Shown: positions 1 to 11,240 of the stretch, one piece after another
Position numbering within the stretch: the stretch's first letter is position 1
Layout: each line of letters opens with the position of its first letter
NCBI GenBank assembly: GCA_020205615.1
Contig: CM035163.1
Coordinates: 57,819,899 to 57,883,898, forward strand
Source of the DNA: Panax quinquefolius
Lineage: Eukaryota; Streptophyta; Magnoliopsida; Apiales; Araliaceae
Length of the DNA stretch: 64,000 nucleotides
Reading direction: 5' to 3'
Position numbers and translations under genes: made by a program
The notes under the pieces: generated by a model
The model's input: the letters and a program-made list of their open reading frames with translations, nothing else
Told to the model about the DNA's origin: nothing
The model's database searches: none

Positions 1-10
1 CGATAGAAAG

Positions 11-12
<2 letters not shown>

Positions 13-71
<59 letters not shown>

Positions 72-130
72 GAGGGGGGTGTGTGACGTGTGTGTAATGG
101 TGTGTGTGTGTGTGGGTGACTGATGTGTGT
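13..130. repeat. TA and TG microsatellites
   Basis: A (TA)n run of about 33 bases is followed by (GT)n runs broken by GGAGGGGGG and single substitutions. It is simple sequence with no coding content. The small open frame across it is only the translation of the repeat. Confidence 0.95.
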
Positions 131-691
131 GATGGTGGTGGAAGAGTTATATATATAGTACTGCATAGTGTGTGCATAGTGCAGCATAGTAAAATCAAAA
201 TTATTTTGCAAAAATCATCCATGAATAAACTTCCTGTTCACCCGTGATTTTTCCTTTACTGTGCGTCCAAATAGTATCCTGCCATTCTCCTATAAATAGG
301 ATGCTTAGTTTAGAATTGAAAATCACATCAGAATCATAGAATTCCTCTTCTATAATATTGAGTGTATTTCTTTAGAGTTTAAGGAAGCTTTGAGTGTAGA
401 AAATAGTATAAGTTTTCTTCAATAATATCCACGTTATACCATTCAGAATTACTCTCCTTTTTAAGGTAAGGGATATTATTTTTCATCAATACTCGAAAGA
501 AATAATATTTTCTTTCATACTCTGTAGAATGTAAGTAATATTATTTCGTTTTAGATTCTTAATTCTACACTCATTTTGTGAAGCATTACTTCTATACTCC
601 TTGAAATTAGTAGAATATCCTTGAAATTGCGTTTCATATAGTATGAAATATTTTTCTGAACATACTTGTTAAATTTTGATCTTTTCATGTC

Positions 692-765
692 GGGGTACTA
701 TTCATGGGGTACTATTCACGAAGTACTATTCACAGGGTACTATTCACCTGGGGTACTATTCACGA
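692..765. repeat. Minisatellite, unit about 15 bp
   Basis: Five imperfect copies of a unit containing GTACTATTCA, separated by variable G-rich spacers. It lies inside the left LTR, downstream of its TATA box. Confidence 0.85.
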
Positions 766-974
766 TAAAAATTAATTTCTTTTCTGTCTAAATTATTTTT
801 GATACATGAATATTATTCTTGAATTTTACCCCACAAAGCAGTTATCATGTTGACAATTTGGACATTCTTGAACTCTGGATAAATTGATTTATAAATCTTT
901 AAAAGTTATCCTTGCTCTTACTTAATTGAATTTTTATATCATTGTCATCATCCGCGTGCTTATATTGTGATGAA

Positions 975-1290
975 AGTCATCTTTGGCCCATAGGGCATAG
1001 ATGGACTGTTGATTGGTATGAGTATGACTATGTATTGGTATAATTATGACCTGTAATGTTACAAATGATGTGGTAAAAGTCCTCATTGGCCCGTAGTGCA
1101 TTGATGGACAGTTGTTGGCATAATCATGACCACTGGTGATACTAACGAATATCCTTGGCCCGTAGTGTATGGATAATTCGTGGATGTGATAATAATGAAT
1201 ATCCTTGGCCCGTAGTGCATGGATAATTCATGGATGTGATACCAACAAATATCCTTGGCTCGTAGTGCATGAACAATTCGATGATGTGGA
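975..1290. repeat. Minisatellite, unit about 55-100 bp
   Basis: Five diverged copies of a unit centred on TTGGCCCGTAGTGCATGGA, each followed by ATTCGTGGATGTGATA-like sequence. The last three copies are the most alike (about 60 bp each), the first two longer. It lies in the U5-like part of the left LTR. Confidence 0.8.
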
Positions 1291-1812
1291 TTATTTATTG
1301 AGCTGTGTTACAGAGATAAAATATTGATGATGAAATTTTAAATTATAGAAGATAGTAGATATCATGTTCTACTTGACTCTTCTAATGGATTATTTATTCC
1401 GCTACAATTAAACTTGTTGTCTATTGTATTCTATCAGTTTAACACTGTTGAAGGCTAACGATAATTTATTTTGCATTATCTTAGTCATAATATTCTTTAC
1501 TGGGCTAGTTGAGCTCACCCTTTGCTTACATTGTTCTCTTCAGTAAATGAGAATATAACTGGGACTAGTCGGGGAATGGAGTGAGGGTCCAAGATGGTGG
1601 CTATAGTAGTCCTCACTATTCTATAATATAGTGTGATAATAATTGTAATGAGGACTTCATTTGAGTTCGAATATTGTCTATGAGTTAATATTCGTGTTAA
1701 AACTCTCAGCTACGTTTTGTCGTATTGCATAAATGATGTTTGTATTTGATTTCTGTACCATATATTTGGCAACTCAGAATGGGTTGTGGATACCTATTTT
1801 TGGGGCATCACA

Positions 1813-2166
1813 CTTAGTCCGCATTATATTGGCCCATTTGAGATTTTGGAGAGGGTTGGTGAGGTTGCATATCGGTTAGCTTTGCCTCCGCAGCTAGCTC
1901 AAGTGCATAATGTATTCCATGTGTTGGTGTTGAGAAGTTATCATTATCATCCGTTGCACGTGGCGCAGTTTCCATTCGATAAGATTCGGGAGGATCTTAC
2001 TTGTGAGGAGCAAGCTGAGGTGATTATGGATCGTCAAGAATGTATTATGAGGAGGAAAACTATTCCATTTGTTAAGGTTTTATGGAAGAATCATTCAGAG
2101 CGAGAAGTCACATGGGAAATCGAGGAGTCTATTCAAGCTGAGTATCCACATCTTTTTGATAATTAG
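1813..2166 (+). pseudogene. Integrase C-terminus with chromodomain, Tekay/Del-type gypsy
   Basis: About 117 codons of uninterrupted frame match the end of a chromoviral polyprotein. A GPFEILERVGEVAYRLALPP segment (the conserved GPF/Y region of integrase) is followed by VHNVFHVLVLR, a linker, and a chromodomain-like tail with KVLWKNHSEREVTWEIEE and a YPHLF terminus. In the family this C-terminal chromodomain is thought to direct integration toward particular chromatin. The rest of pol is missing because the left LTR interrupts it: codons L-S-P follow directly on the LTR's terminal CA. The frame ends at TAG 2164-2166 and is followed by a polypurine tract and LTR, as expected for the 3' end of an element. 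It is a fragment of a dead copy. Confidence 0.85.
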
Positions 2167-2207
2167 GTTTGTTTCTTTCTTTTAATTTCGGGGATAGAAT
2201 CATTTTT

Positions 2208-2217
2208 AAGGGGTTGG
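2208..2217 (+). other. Polypurine tract
   Basis: AAGGGG followed by TTGG lies just before the TG of the 3' LTR fragment and after the stop codon of the chromodomain frame. This is the expected site for plus-strand priming. Confidence 0.6.
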
Positions 2218-2220
2218 TGA

Positions 2221-2410
2221 TGCAATACCCGATAAAATAAATAAATAAATATTAAATAATAAAAATTATTCTATTTTAAATGATTTTAATTGTACTTTAT
2301 CTTTTATTTGGGTCAAACTAGTCATTTACTTTTGGGCTAATAAGTATTAATAAATGATGAATAAATTAAATTGATAAAATTGGACCTTAAACTAATTGAA
2401 TTTAATTTAT
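2221..2410 (+). mobile_element. Truncated 3' LTR of the Tekay-type element
   Basis: Starts TGCAATACCC and is clearly homologous to the first 195 bases of the solo LTR at 3038-4379, including the shared stretch TTTGGGTCAAACTAGTCATT. Homology stops at 2410 (solo LTR position 3232), after which the sequence becomes the antisense of another element's ORF. The chromodomain fragment and the solo LTR therefore belong to one LTR family. Confidence 0.8.
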
Positions 2411-4520
2411 TAAGGCCTACTAAGATGTTGCACAGACTTACTGCGCTCCTGTTCCATGATATGAAACATCGTTCTACGATCTAACATATACCATGGCAAT
2501 TCCTCGAACTGAGTCGGATAGTACATGACTCAGTCATGAGCTCTGTTCATCGCAGTGTGGAAAACGTAATCCATTTCTCCCATCCTGGCCTTCTTTGCTT
2601 GTACCTCTCCCTCGGCTACATCTGCACGCTGGGAAGCCTTCTCATAAGCATCTTTTTCTCTTGCTCTCTTAGTGGACTCTTCTCTCAGGTCATCCTTCAG
2701 CTTCGCAACCTCCTCCATCAGCTGCCCCCCTCTGTGTGAACCAGCTTCCATTCTACATTACCTAAACGTTCATCAATATCATGGATCTCATCGTCCTTCT
2801 GTGCCATTAAAGTCTAGCGTTCATCTACCAGCTCCTCCAATTCCCTAACTCTATCATGAAACTCAATGTTACGGTCGTATACCTCATCATACAATTGAGC
2901 TGCAATAGAGATCGGTGGAAACTCTTCCCCTTCCTCCTCCTCATCTGTCTGTGGTAGCTCCACAGGATCCTCCTCATCCGTCTCTACCTCATCCTCGTCA
3001 CCCGGTAACCCCTCCTACTCAAACTCTGGGGTATAACTGTAATACCTGGTAAAATAAATAAATAAATAAATATTAAATAATAAAAATTATTTAGTTTTAA
3101 ATGATATTAATTGTACTTTGTCTTTTATTTGGGTCAAACTAGTCATTTACTTTTGGGCTAATAAGTATTAATAAATGATGAATAAATTAAGTTGAGAAAA
3201 TTGGGCCTTAAAACTAATTGAATTTAATTTATATGTAGGTAATAATAAATCCTATTAAAAATAGGAGAGTAACTAAGATATATTAATTAATAAATAAATA
3301 AGTACTAAACCTAGTTATATGAACACGTCTGATACGAATTAAAAAGGAAAAAAAAAGGATGCTAACGACTGCGCTACAAAAAGGAGGAAGAGAATCATAA
3401 TTTTTTTTCTTTATCAGGTAAGTTAGTAATTTAACAATACATTTGTAGTGGATTTGTATTATGATGAATACACTTAACTGGTTTAGTTATTCAACTAATT
3501 TAAGGTAATACCCATTCATTTGATAGGAATCATATATTCGGTTAATTCTTTAAATTATTATTATATATTTTATCGCATGTGTTGTGACATAATTTTTATT
3601 TTAATGTACCATAGGGGGTACCACAGGCATGTCTTCTTGGCACCGAGGCATGACACCTTCCATGGCAGTGTGATCAGTCCACGACATCTCTATTTTATGC
3701 TCCAGTGGGAGTTAGCCATTTGGTATTTTGTTGTGGGAGGCTTATGGGTTGACCCTAGTTTCTGTTCTGTTATGTTCTACAGATTGGTGATGTTTGTGCC
3801 AAACACACCTTCCGATTTTACATGCATTAGATTCGCGGTCCAATGTGTGTGACTTGCCTATGCGACATTATTTGATTTGCATGTGTGACATTATTTGACT
3901 TGCCTAAGTGGCAGGGTATATTTCTGTTTTGCTTTGAGCTCGGTATGAAATAACCCTAGCCATTTGCTTCAGCCTATTATTTTATTGTATTAGTTTTTTC
4001 GTTACAGTTCAGTTCAATAAATTGAGTCAGTTATCCCAGTTCTTTATTTTGTACTCTATATTCGTATTGGGCATTTGGCTCATGCTGTGTTTTTCTTCCA
4101 GCAGGTAATCAGGGGGATCAAGGGCAAATACAATGAGAGCTCCATTTTATCCAATGGTTATTATATATTTTGTTAGGTTATAATACATTAGTTTATTCGG
4201 AATTGTAATAATTATTTTAGATTGTGGTTTGAGTCAGTTTGGCATTTATTATGGTTGGCTTATGGTATTTATCAGATATTAAGATTATTCTTTTGTGGCT
4301 TTGAGCCTTGCTATTAAATTCCTCACTTTTGTTGTGTTTTGAGTAACCTCTCTTTCTACTTCGGAAAGGGGGTGTTACAATAACCAACAACCGCAACCAA
4401 CGGAGATGGCTCCCTTGGCACTAGTTGTTCCCAGACCACTTGAACATCTCGAGGCTCCTCCTCTCTAGGCATATGAGGTCCCTCCTCCCTAGCCTAACTG
4501 GATCCTCTCACATTAGCCAT
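2411..4520 (-). pseudogene. Extra acidic coiled-coil ORF upstream of gag, split by a solo LTR
   Basis: Minus-strand ORF starting at ATG 4520-4518, about 200 bases inside a tRNA-iMet primer-binding site. It runs to 4385, is interrupted by the solo LTR (3038-4379), and continues from 3037 to at least 2530. Removing the LTR and one copy of the ATAAC duplication rejoins the frame exactly. Visible parts: an EEEPRDVQVVWE segment, a very acidic stretch (EEEEGEE, DEDEVETDEED), then a heptad-like coiled coil (EEVAKLKDDL, KASQRADVAEGEV) ending near DYVFHTAMNRAHD. It is a diverged relative of the ORF at 40239-40868 (EEEPRDIHVVYE there). In-frame TAG stops and at least one frameshift mark it as dead. Function unknown; there is no catalytic motif. 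Confidence 0.65.
3038..4379 (+). mobile_element. Solo LTR (1342 bp) with 5-bp target duplication
   Basis: Begins TGTAATACC and ends GGTGTTACA, giving matched inverted termini. It is flanked by perfect ATAAC duplications at 3033-3037 and 4380-4384. No internal coding sequence is present, so it is a solo LTR left by recombination between the two LTRs of one insertion. It is the same family as the LTR fragment at 2221-2410. It interrupts the minus-strand coiled-coil ORF, whose frame is restored on its removal. The open frame at 3520-3852 inside it has no recognisable protein features. Confidence 0.92.
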
Positions 4521-4721
4521 TCTGACAACAAAATTTTAAGTTTTTAATTACTAATCATCACTACTTAATACTCATGAGCATATAGGTTGAAACACATAAG
4601 CACATATAGTGTTTTATTATTTATTCCTTAAAACTCGATAAGAGTTTATCACCACTATCTTTTCAATCTCCTAAAATGTTACTTCCTAAGTTTTTCCCCC
4701 ACCTAAAGTTCATAACCTAAA
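4521..4721 (-). other. Leader of the minus-strand element
   Basis: Non-coding sequence between the primer-binding site and the ATG of the extra ORF. No gene or strong structure seen. Confidence 0.5.
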
Positions 4722-4733
4722 GCTTTGATACCA
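4722..4733 (-). other. Primer-binding site, tRNA-iMet type
   Basis: Read on the minus strand it is TGGTATCAAAGC, one mismatch from the common plant PBS TGGTATCAGAGC complementary to initiator tRNA-Met. It sits three bases inside an LTR edge (TGTGAAACCCC on the plus strand), the spacing expected of a PBS. Confidence 0.8.
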
Positions 4734-4736
4734 ACT

Positions 4737-5038
4737 TGTGAAACCCCAAAATTTGGGTATTTCATTCCCACGGGATTTGATGTTCACTGTCCAAACATTC
4801 AATTCTAGCTCCCCAAGTTAAATAAAACTTAAGCAATAATAAACATTCCCATTAAAGGGTTACATAACTTAAACAAATATATCCCAGGTTGTCTAACCTT
4901 AATATGTTCATCAAATGCGGAAAACAATAATTAATTACATCACATAATTAAACTTTAAGTCTGATTACAAATGCCATCACAAATTAACAAGTCTTCAACA
5001 TTTGTTCATCTTGCCTTCTCCTTTGCTAATGGTTGGCT
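4737..5038 (-). mobile_element. Fragment of the 5' LTR of the minus-strand element
   Basis: Plus-strand terminus TGTGAAACCCCAAAATTTGG abuts the PBS. The LTR is cut at 5039, where the Athila LTR begins. Only 302 bases remain. Confidence 0.65.
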
Positions 5039-6693
5039 TGATAAGTAGGTTTTATACCTACTTATTGGTTACTAACTCATGAGAATTATGCTCAACTTAA
5101 GTAGTTTTATTATGCTTTATTTGTATTTTATGTTTGTTTTGCAGTAAACGTAGTTGGAACCCCTCTTAGCAACATAAAGAATGAATTGGCATGGAAAACA
5201 TGGTTTGGCATGGTGGTATGAAGCTAGCAAAAGCGTGGCAAGGTGAACATGAGCAGCTGAGGAACTGAAGGAGTGTAAATGCGAGCGAAGAATGAATGAA
5301 GAGCAAGCAAGCGCATAATTAAGAGCGACAACAATCGACAACGAAAGACAGAGCGATGCGCAATGCCACACTACCAAAAGACAAAATATGGCGCGCCCGC
5401 GCTTAAGGCAAAATAGAGACAAATTATGTAGCCGCGCGGCCGTGGGTTGACAAAGAAGAATTATAGCACGCCCGCACTAGACACTCGGCAGATATGCACA
5501 TAGCGCGCCCGCGCCTGTTTTGTAGTGTAGTCTCGTGCTGCCGCGCGAGTCTTCTACAGTCAGTTTTGTTGACTTTTTGTAATTTGAAATTTGAGCGCAT
5601 TTGGTTCAACTGAACGATATGGTTGGCACCAGACGTGTTTTTGGAGAGTTTTTTATGAGTTTTATTATTAGTATTAGAGTTCTTAAGTTTGAACTACCCT
5701 AGGGAGGTTTTGATCATTAATGATACATTATTAACTCCTCTCTTTATCTATATTATTCGATAATTATTAGTTTTCATTTCTGGAGATTTTGGTGTATTGG
5801 AACAAGCATTGGAACAGACTCTGCAACAGAGATTGACAGATTTGCTCTACTATTTTTATTACCTCTTTTGATTGCATTGCCTAATTCCATGTGTTGCTTC
5901 AATCCTATAATGGCTTTTGGTTCAGAAATGAACTAAACTCCGTTATAAGCTTCTAATGGATTTTGATATGTAGTCTAAATTTATATATCTGATTATTTTG
6001 TTGTATATTTATCATTGGATTACCCATTATGATTGAGCTTGATGAATGAATGTTTGATCACCATTCACATTGTGTGCTTATATGGATTTGAAAAATGAAA
6101 TATGAGTATGGATTAAATCAAAATGGCATATGTTTATGAGGCTGATTTGTTAAGCTTTGTGATTCGTGAACTGGATAGACATATACTGTTTCACCATGTG
6201 TAGTCATGAAGAGAGCCCGCACTTTAATTCATTATTGATGCAATTTCACATAGACATATAGTGATTTTGGTAATAGTGTCGGTTACATGATTTCTATCAA
6301 ATGTGGAGGTTATGTGAATTGGTCATAGTTCATTAAAAAATGGTTATGTCCACTATTGTGCTCTTGACTAGTTTTCCATGATAAATAATTAAACATTACA
6401 TGAGGGTTACAGTTTAGATGAAATATTAAATGAAATTAGAATCCCATTCTTCTCCAATTTGATTACATCATTTTAATAATTATAATTTTTATTTCATGAA
6501 TTAATTTAGAATTAAATTTAAATGTGAGTTGATCATTTAAGCATATAAAAATAGTGATAAAGTTGTTGCATGATAATTTAAATTTAATACCTTTCTCTGT
6601 GGATCGATACTTTTCTTACTCTGTACTACTTGTTGACCCATGTATACTTGCATGAGTTAGAGTCCTTTTTGTTAGACTATAAAGGAGGCAACA
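5039..6693 (+). mobile_element. Athila-type 5' LTR
   Basis: Begins TGATAAGTAGGTTTTATACC, like Athila LTRs, and ends GGAGGCAACA a few bases before a tRNA-Asp PBS. Length is 1655 bp. The preceding five bases TGGCT (5034-5038) would be its target duplication, but the far end was not found. A GC-rich patch at 5390-5560 with several GCGCGCCCGCGC-like repeats stands out from the AT-rich surroundings. Confidence 0.85.
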
Positions 6694-6699
6694 AGTTTT

Positions 6700-6717
6700 T
6701 GGCGCCGTTGCCGGGGA
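6700..6717 (+). other. Primer-binding site, tRNA-Asp type
   Basis: TGGCGCCGTTGCCGGGGA, complementary to the 3' end of plant tRNA-Asp including CCA. This is the standard PBS of Athila elements. It starts six bases after the LTR's terminal CA. Confidence 0.93.
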
Positions 6718-7211
6718 AAGGAAGGCATTTATTTTTAATATTATCGTCATCAATTTAAAGCTAAATTTGTGTGACTTAGACAATTCTATTCTTATCTTAT
6801 TTCTATTTTTGTTTTTGTTTGTATTTTAGGTACTTGTATATATTTTATGCACACGCGGTCATCCAATTCTGAGTTAACACCTGCACAGGACAACATTAAC
6901 GGCAGAGGTTGGAAATCGAGAGCGTGTAGGAATATACAAGCAGCTTTAGAGACCACAACATCTAATATGGCAGCAAAAGAGCAAAGAGAGGAACACAGGC
7001 CCTTGAGAGATTATTCAATGTCAAAGATAAATGGGTTACAGTCAAGTATAGTTAGGCCAGCTATAGCAGCCAACACTTTCGAGATAAAGCCGGGCACTAT
7101 TCAAATGGTGTAAAATTAGGTACAGTTTGGGGGTACTGCTACAAATGACCTGAATGAGCATCTATTGAGTTTTATAGATATATGTGACACCTTCAGGTAC
7201 AACAGGGTGAT

Positions 7212-10200
7212 AGAAGACCCCGAATTCGAGTCCAAAATCACCGTGGATTCGGTACAATCATTCTATAACTATTTGCGGAAGATATAAACATAAATTTTTT
7301 ATACAATACATTACACACTATTCCCCAAGGTCGAGTAACCTTAACTTATACACAAATCATAAACTATCTAACACATGACATTATTATCAAACTATACTAT
7401 TACAATCTTGCTGCACATTTTATCCCAAGCAGAACTTGGCATTATCCTTTTTTCTGTATCCGAACGCATTCGCCTTATCTGCAATGTTTTATCATGATAT
7501 AGCAAGGGTGAGCATGAAAGTTGCCCAGCAAGTTTAAATACAATTTAAGGATATATCATGATTGAAAGAGTCTGAATAATAAGCTGGCTATAATTCATCA
7601 ATATAATTGAGAACTAAAGACGAACAAACTTTTGGACCGAACAAGCATCGAACATGAACAAATATATCCGGACCAACCGGTAATGAAGGTGATCGACCTT
7701 TCATACCGACTTATACATGCAATATGTATATGTAGTACAATTATCCATGACAATCAAAGAATGATTAACCATAAGCATATCTGAATGAAAAAACTCTTAG
7801 TAGAGTTAAGTAAAACTTGCCTGAACCGTTGATTACCGCTACGCAATTTATATCGCTTTATCTGAAGACCTAATATTAGTAATATAGATCTCCAATAGTT
7901 AGAATAATATCATCACACTATAATACTATTATATATATATATGCACAGAATAACCTAAACACATAGCACATAACCCTATTAGTCTATATAACACATAAAA
8001 CTTAACATCAAGTCAGACTATTTAAGTCCGAGTTGAAACCAACACAATTCTATCATCCCGACGGTCTAGTCGGACAAACAACGAGTTTAAGTTCAATTAA
8101 ACTCTGCCTAAACACTTAACAATATCTTAGATAATCATATTGTCAGTCAAAACAATTTTCATAGACTTGTAATAATTTTCAGATAATTAACATCATTTAT
8201 CATAATTTTCAATCACTTATACCGTATTTAAATGAATTAAATACCACATAATTCCTTAATCATTAATATTTATTTAATACCAAATATTAATGAAAATTAT
8301 AACATAATATTATAATATAATTATAATATATTAAAGTATTTTTAATACTTTAAAATCATATTTATATGATTTTAAATAGCTAAATTCATTATCCGATAAT
8401 TGATATTAATAATAAAATATTAATATTTTCATGTCAAAATATCAAAAGTTATATTTTATAACTTAAAATATTTTTATAACACTTAAAATATATATTCCAA
8501 AAATATTTATATGATTTTTAAATCATTAATTCCATTTCTCCATAATTTATTTAATATATTTATTAAATAAACTAATTACCATTAATAATAAATTATTAAT
8601 GAAATTCATCACAAAATACTAAAAGTCATCAAAAATAACTTAAAATATTTCCTAACACCATAATATAATTTTTTCATGATTTTTCATGAATTAAAACCAT
8701 ATTTAAATAATTTATTTAATATTATAATTAAATAAATAAAATACCTTTTATATTCCAAAAATATTAAATATTTCTGAAACATACTCAAAATAATTAAAAA
8801 CTATTTTTCAGACCTTAAAATAATTTTTCATAATTTATTATGTATTTTTAATAATTAAAAACCATTTTTTTCTATTTATTTAATTAATTAATCTATTTTC
8901 CGAAATTAAGTATCACTAAAGGGCCCTATAGCGATAGAACTGTCGCTATAGGTGTTCTTGGGCCTGTTCTTGAGCTGCCCAGATCTTCATGTCAGTGAAC
9001 AAGTGAACAGGTTTGACCAACTTTAATTCCCTAGTTATAACGTTTCTAGGCTTTCTAAGACATTGATCTTGTAATCGAGATGTAGCACTACAACCTACTG
9101 CAATAGTCATGGCCAAACTACAACAAATCAGAGAGTTATAAGCTCTCCAATATGGTGTCAGACATGTTCATCGAATTCTGGGTTTTCCAGAATTTAAGAA
9201 CAGTCAAGGTTCCAATTTTTAGCCCTTAAATCCTTGCTCTACAGGCGTGTTTTATGTGATATAAAGGTTCCACCATATATTCCATATGTGCGGGTACAAG
9301 TTTAATGCATCAAACTAAACTAATAACATAACACTAAGCGATTAGGGATGGTCAAAGTTTTGACAAAATAATGGTTCGTGAAGATTCTGGGTTACCCAGA
9401 TTGTTCTTCAGGCAGAATGGTTAACTATAGTTTGACCGGCTACAAATTCGATTCTGTTATGGATCTAAGTTATATAATAACTTGTATGTGTAGTCTACAC
9501 ATCAAACTACAACACCAAAACAATATCTAGTCCAAAATACTAATACACAACAAGATCTAAGACCCGAAAAACGTTGTCAAACCTAAACTATAAATTCTGG
9601 GTTTTCCAGATTCTAAATTTTGTGCTCGGTCAACGGACTTTGACCGATCATATCTTGCAATCCAGACGTGATCTGAGGTTGATTCAAGTCTCAGAGCCAA
9701 GACCTAACATCAAAGAACATATTTATAACATAAAACACAACAAACAACAAATACACACAGATCTATGAGGTCTGACATATGACTGCCAGATAACTTTTCA
9801 AAATTTTTCCAGATTTGATAAATCTTAAAAATTGAGCATCTAAATGATATGGATCTAGGTTTTGATAACCCAGATCATCAAATGACACTTTATTACACAA
9901 CTTTAACCAATCAACAACAACATTTAACATCAAATCATCAGATTTCTAAGTTAGGGTTTTTATACCTTTAAAAATTTGATTCATGAACTGATCCTTTATG
10001 ATCTGATCTTGGCTTGTTATTACATAATCTTAGCTTTGTTTTTCACATTTTCTCACTCTAAGATCCAAAAATATAGAGAGAGAATGGACTTGGAGTAAAT
10101 GATAAGTAAAGTAAGATTTTTCTTACTTTTTAATCTTAGATCTTTTAAATCCATGGTTGTAAATGTGGCTAGGTGTTCAATATTGGCTGATTCAAGGTGT

Positions 10201-11240
10201 GTGGTTGTAACTCAAGAGATGTGGCTTCATTTGTGACCATAACTCTTTTTTTAACATAAAAGTTAAGGGAGGGTATTTTGGTCTTTTTGCACACAATTTT
10301 TATTCTAAAATTGTCATTTATTGCAAACCCTTAGGGTTTAACCCTTAAGGTTAAAACCTAAGCTTTCCATAATTCACCTTTTAGGATTTCTAAATTAGGG
10401 TTTTCAAAAATGAAAATTAACATCTTTAAATTATAATTATAGTTTCTTAATTACAGTATACTTTCCTAATCACATAAGGGCTAACACAAATTAGGATTAA
10501 TATTTCCTAATTAAGATTGCTAATTTAGCAATTAAATCCATAATTGTACATTAGGGTTCCTGACAGAATAATTAGGGTTTAAAAATCTAAAATTAGGGTT
10601 TGCTAATTAATTAAGCTTTACCCTAATTACTATTAAAATTAATAACACTTAAGCAATATAATCATCCTTTAAGTTCCCAGATTAGGGTTCTCAAATACCC
10701 GAAATCTGAAATTAAAGTTCCCAGATTTGATATTAGGGCTTTCTAATAAGCAATTAGGGTTTCAAGTAATTCGTTAGGGTTTTCCCTAATAAATTATAAT
10801 TAATGACGTTTAAATCTTATACACATCATTTAAATTCCAGAATTAGGGTTTTAAATTTTTGAATTAGGGTTTCGGATTCCCGAAACTGAAATCAGGGTTT
10901 CAGAACCGGTTTTAGGGTTTCTTATTAGACGTTAGAGTTCTCTAACTGAACATTGACGTTCTTAATAATATTAGGGTTTGACACTGATAAAATTTATCTG
11001 GTCAACCCTTGACCCTTAACCACATACTGTGCACACATAATATCATATTCACAGAACATAAACATATATACACTTAATCCTGAATAATTCACCTAAATCC
11101 TTCACAGAATTTTGAAATCCTCAAAATTCCATCCTAAAAATATCAAACGCATACATTTATTTCCTGTCTAGGTCTATTATTTGACCTTAAATCCATCATT
11201 TAAGATTTTAATAAATTGTCTAATTTCTCGGGTTGTCACA
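7212..11240 (-). mobile_element. Large solo LTR-like insertion (about 4.0 kb) in Athila gag
   Basis: The Athila gag frame stops at 7211 and resumes at 11241. The junction pentamers GTGAT (7207-7211) and GTAAT (11241-11245) look like a target duplication with one mismatch. The right edge reads TGTGACAACCCGAG on the minus strand, a typical LTR start. The left edge (AGAAGACCCCGAATTCGAG) lacks a perfect TG/CA terminus. No coding domain is visible inside. A TATA-like element and leader-like sequence near 10050-10090 fit the minus orientation. Most of the sequence at 8100-8930 is extremely AT-rich. It is either a very long solo LTR or an internally deleted element. Confidence 0.6.
10332..10979. repeat. 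Cluster of telo-box motifs (TAGGGTTT)
   Basis: Ten copies of TAGGGTTT (reverse complement AAACCCTA) occur within about 650 bases, at 10332, 10396, 10573, 10594, 10755, 10775, 10844, 10865, 10913 and 10972. Spacing is irregular, so this is not a telomeric array. AAACCCTA is the plant telo-box, a known binding motif of telomere-repeat-binding factors. The cluster sits inside the 4-kb LTR-like insertion. Confidence 0.8.

Larger units (their letters stand above)
1..1812 (+). mobile_element. LTR (family unassigned), open at the left edge
   Basis: Non-coding, AT-rich sequence that ends in GGCATCACA immediately before sequence coding for the end of a Ty3/gypsy integrase. That abrupt switch, with a CA terminus, is what an LTR inserted into another element looks like. 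A TATA box (TATAAATA, 291-298) is followed by leader-like sequence, fitting the U3/R boundary of a plus-strand LTR. It contains a TA/TG microsatellite and two minisatellites. The left terminus is not identified and may lie outside the window, so solo LTR versus complete element cannot be decided. The first residues of the open frame starting at 1786 derive from this LTR and not from the integrase. Confidence 0.55.

Noticed and set aside
11..211. Minus-strand open frame at the left edge
   Set aside because: It is a translation of TA/TG microsatellites (His/Thr and Ile/Tyr runs).
692..1290. CRISPR-like repeat-spacer arrays
   Set aside because: Degenerate minisatellites inside an LTR of a plant genome; unit and spacer are not regular and no cas genes are present.
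3520..3852. 110-codon open frame
   Set aside because: It is inside the solo LTR and shows no motif.
10332..10979. Interstitial telomere array
   Set aside because: The TAGGGTTT motifs are irregularly spaced singletons and not head-to-tail TTTAGGG repeats.
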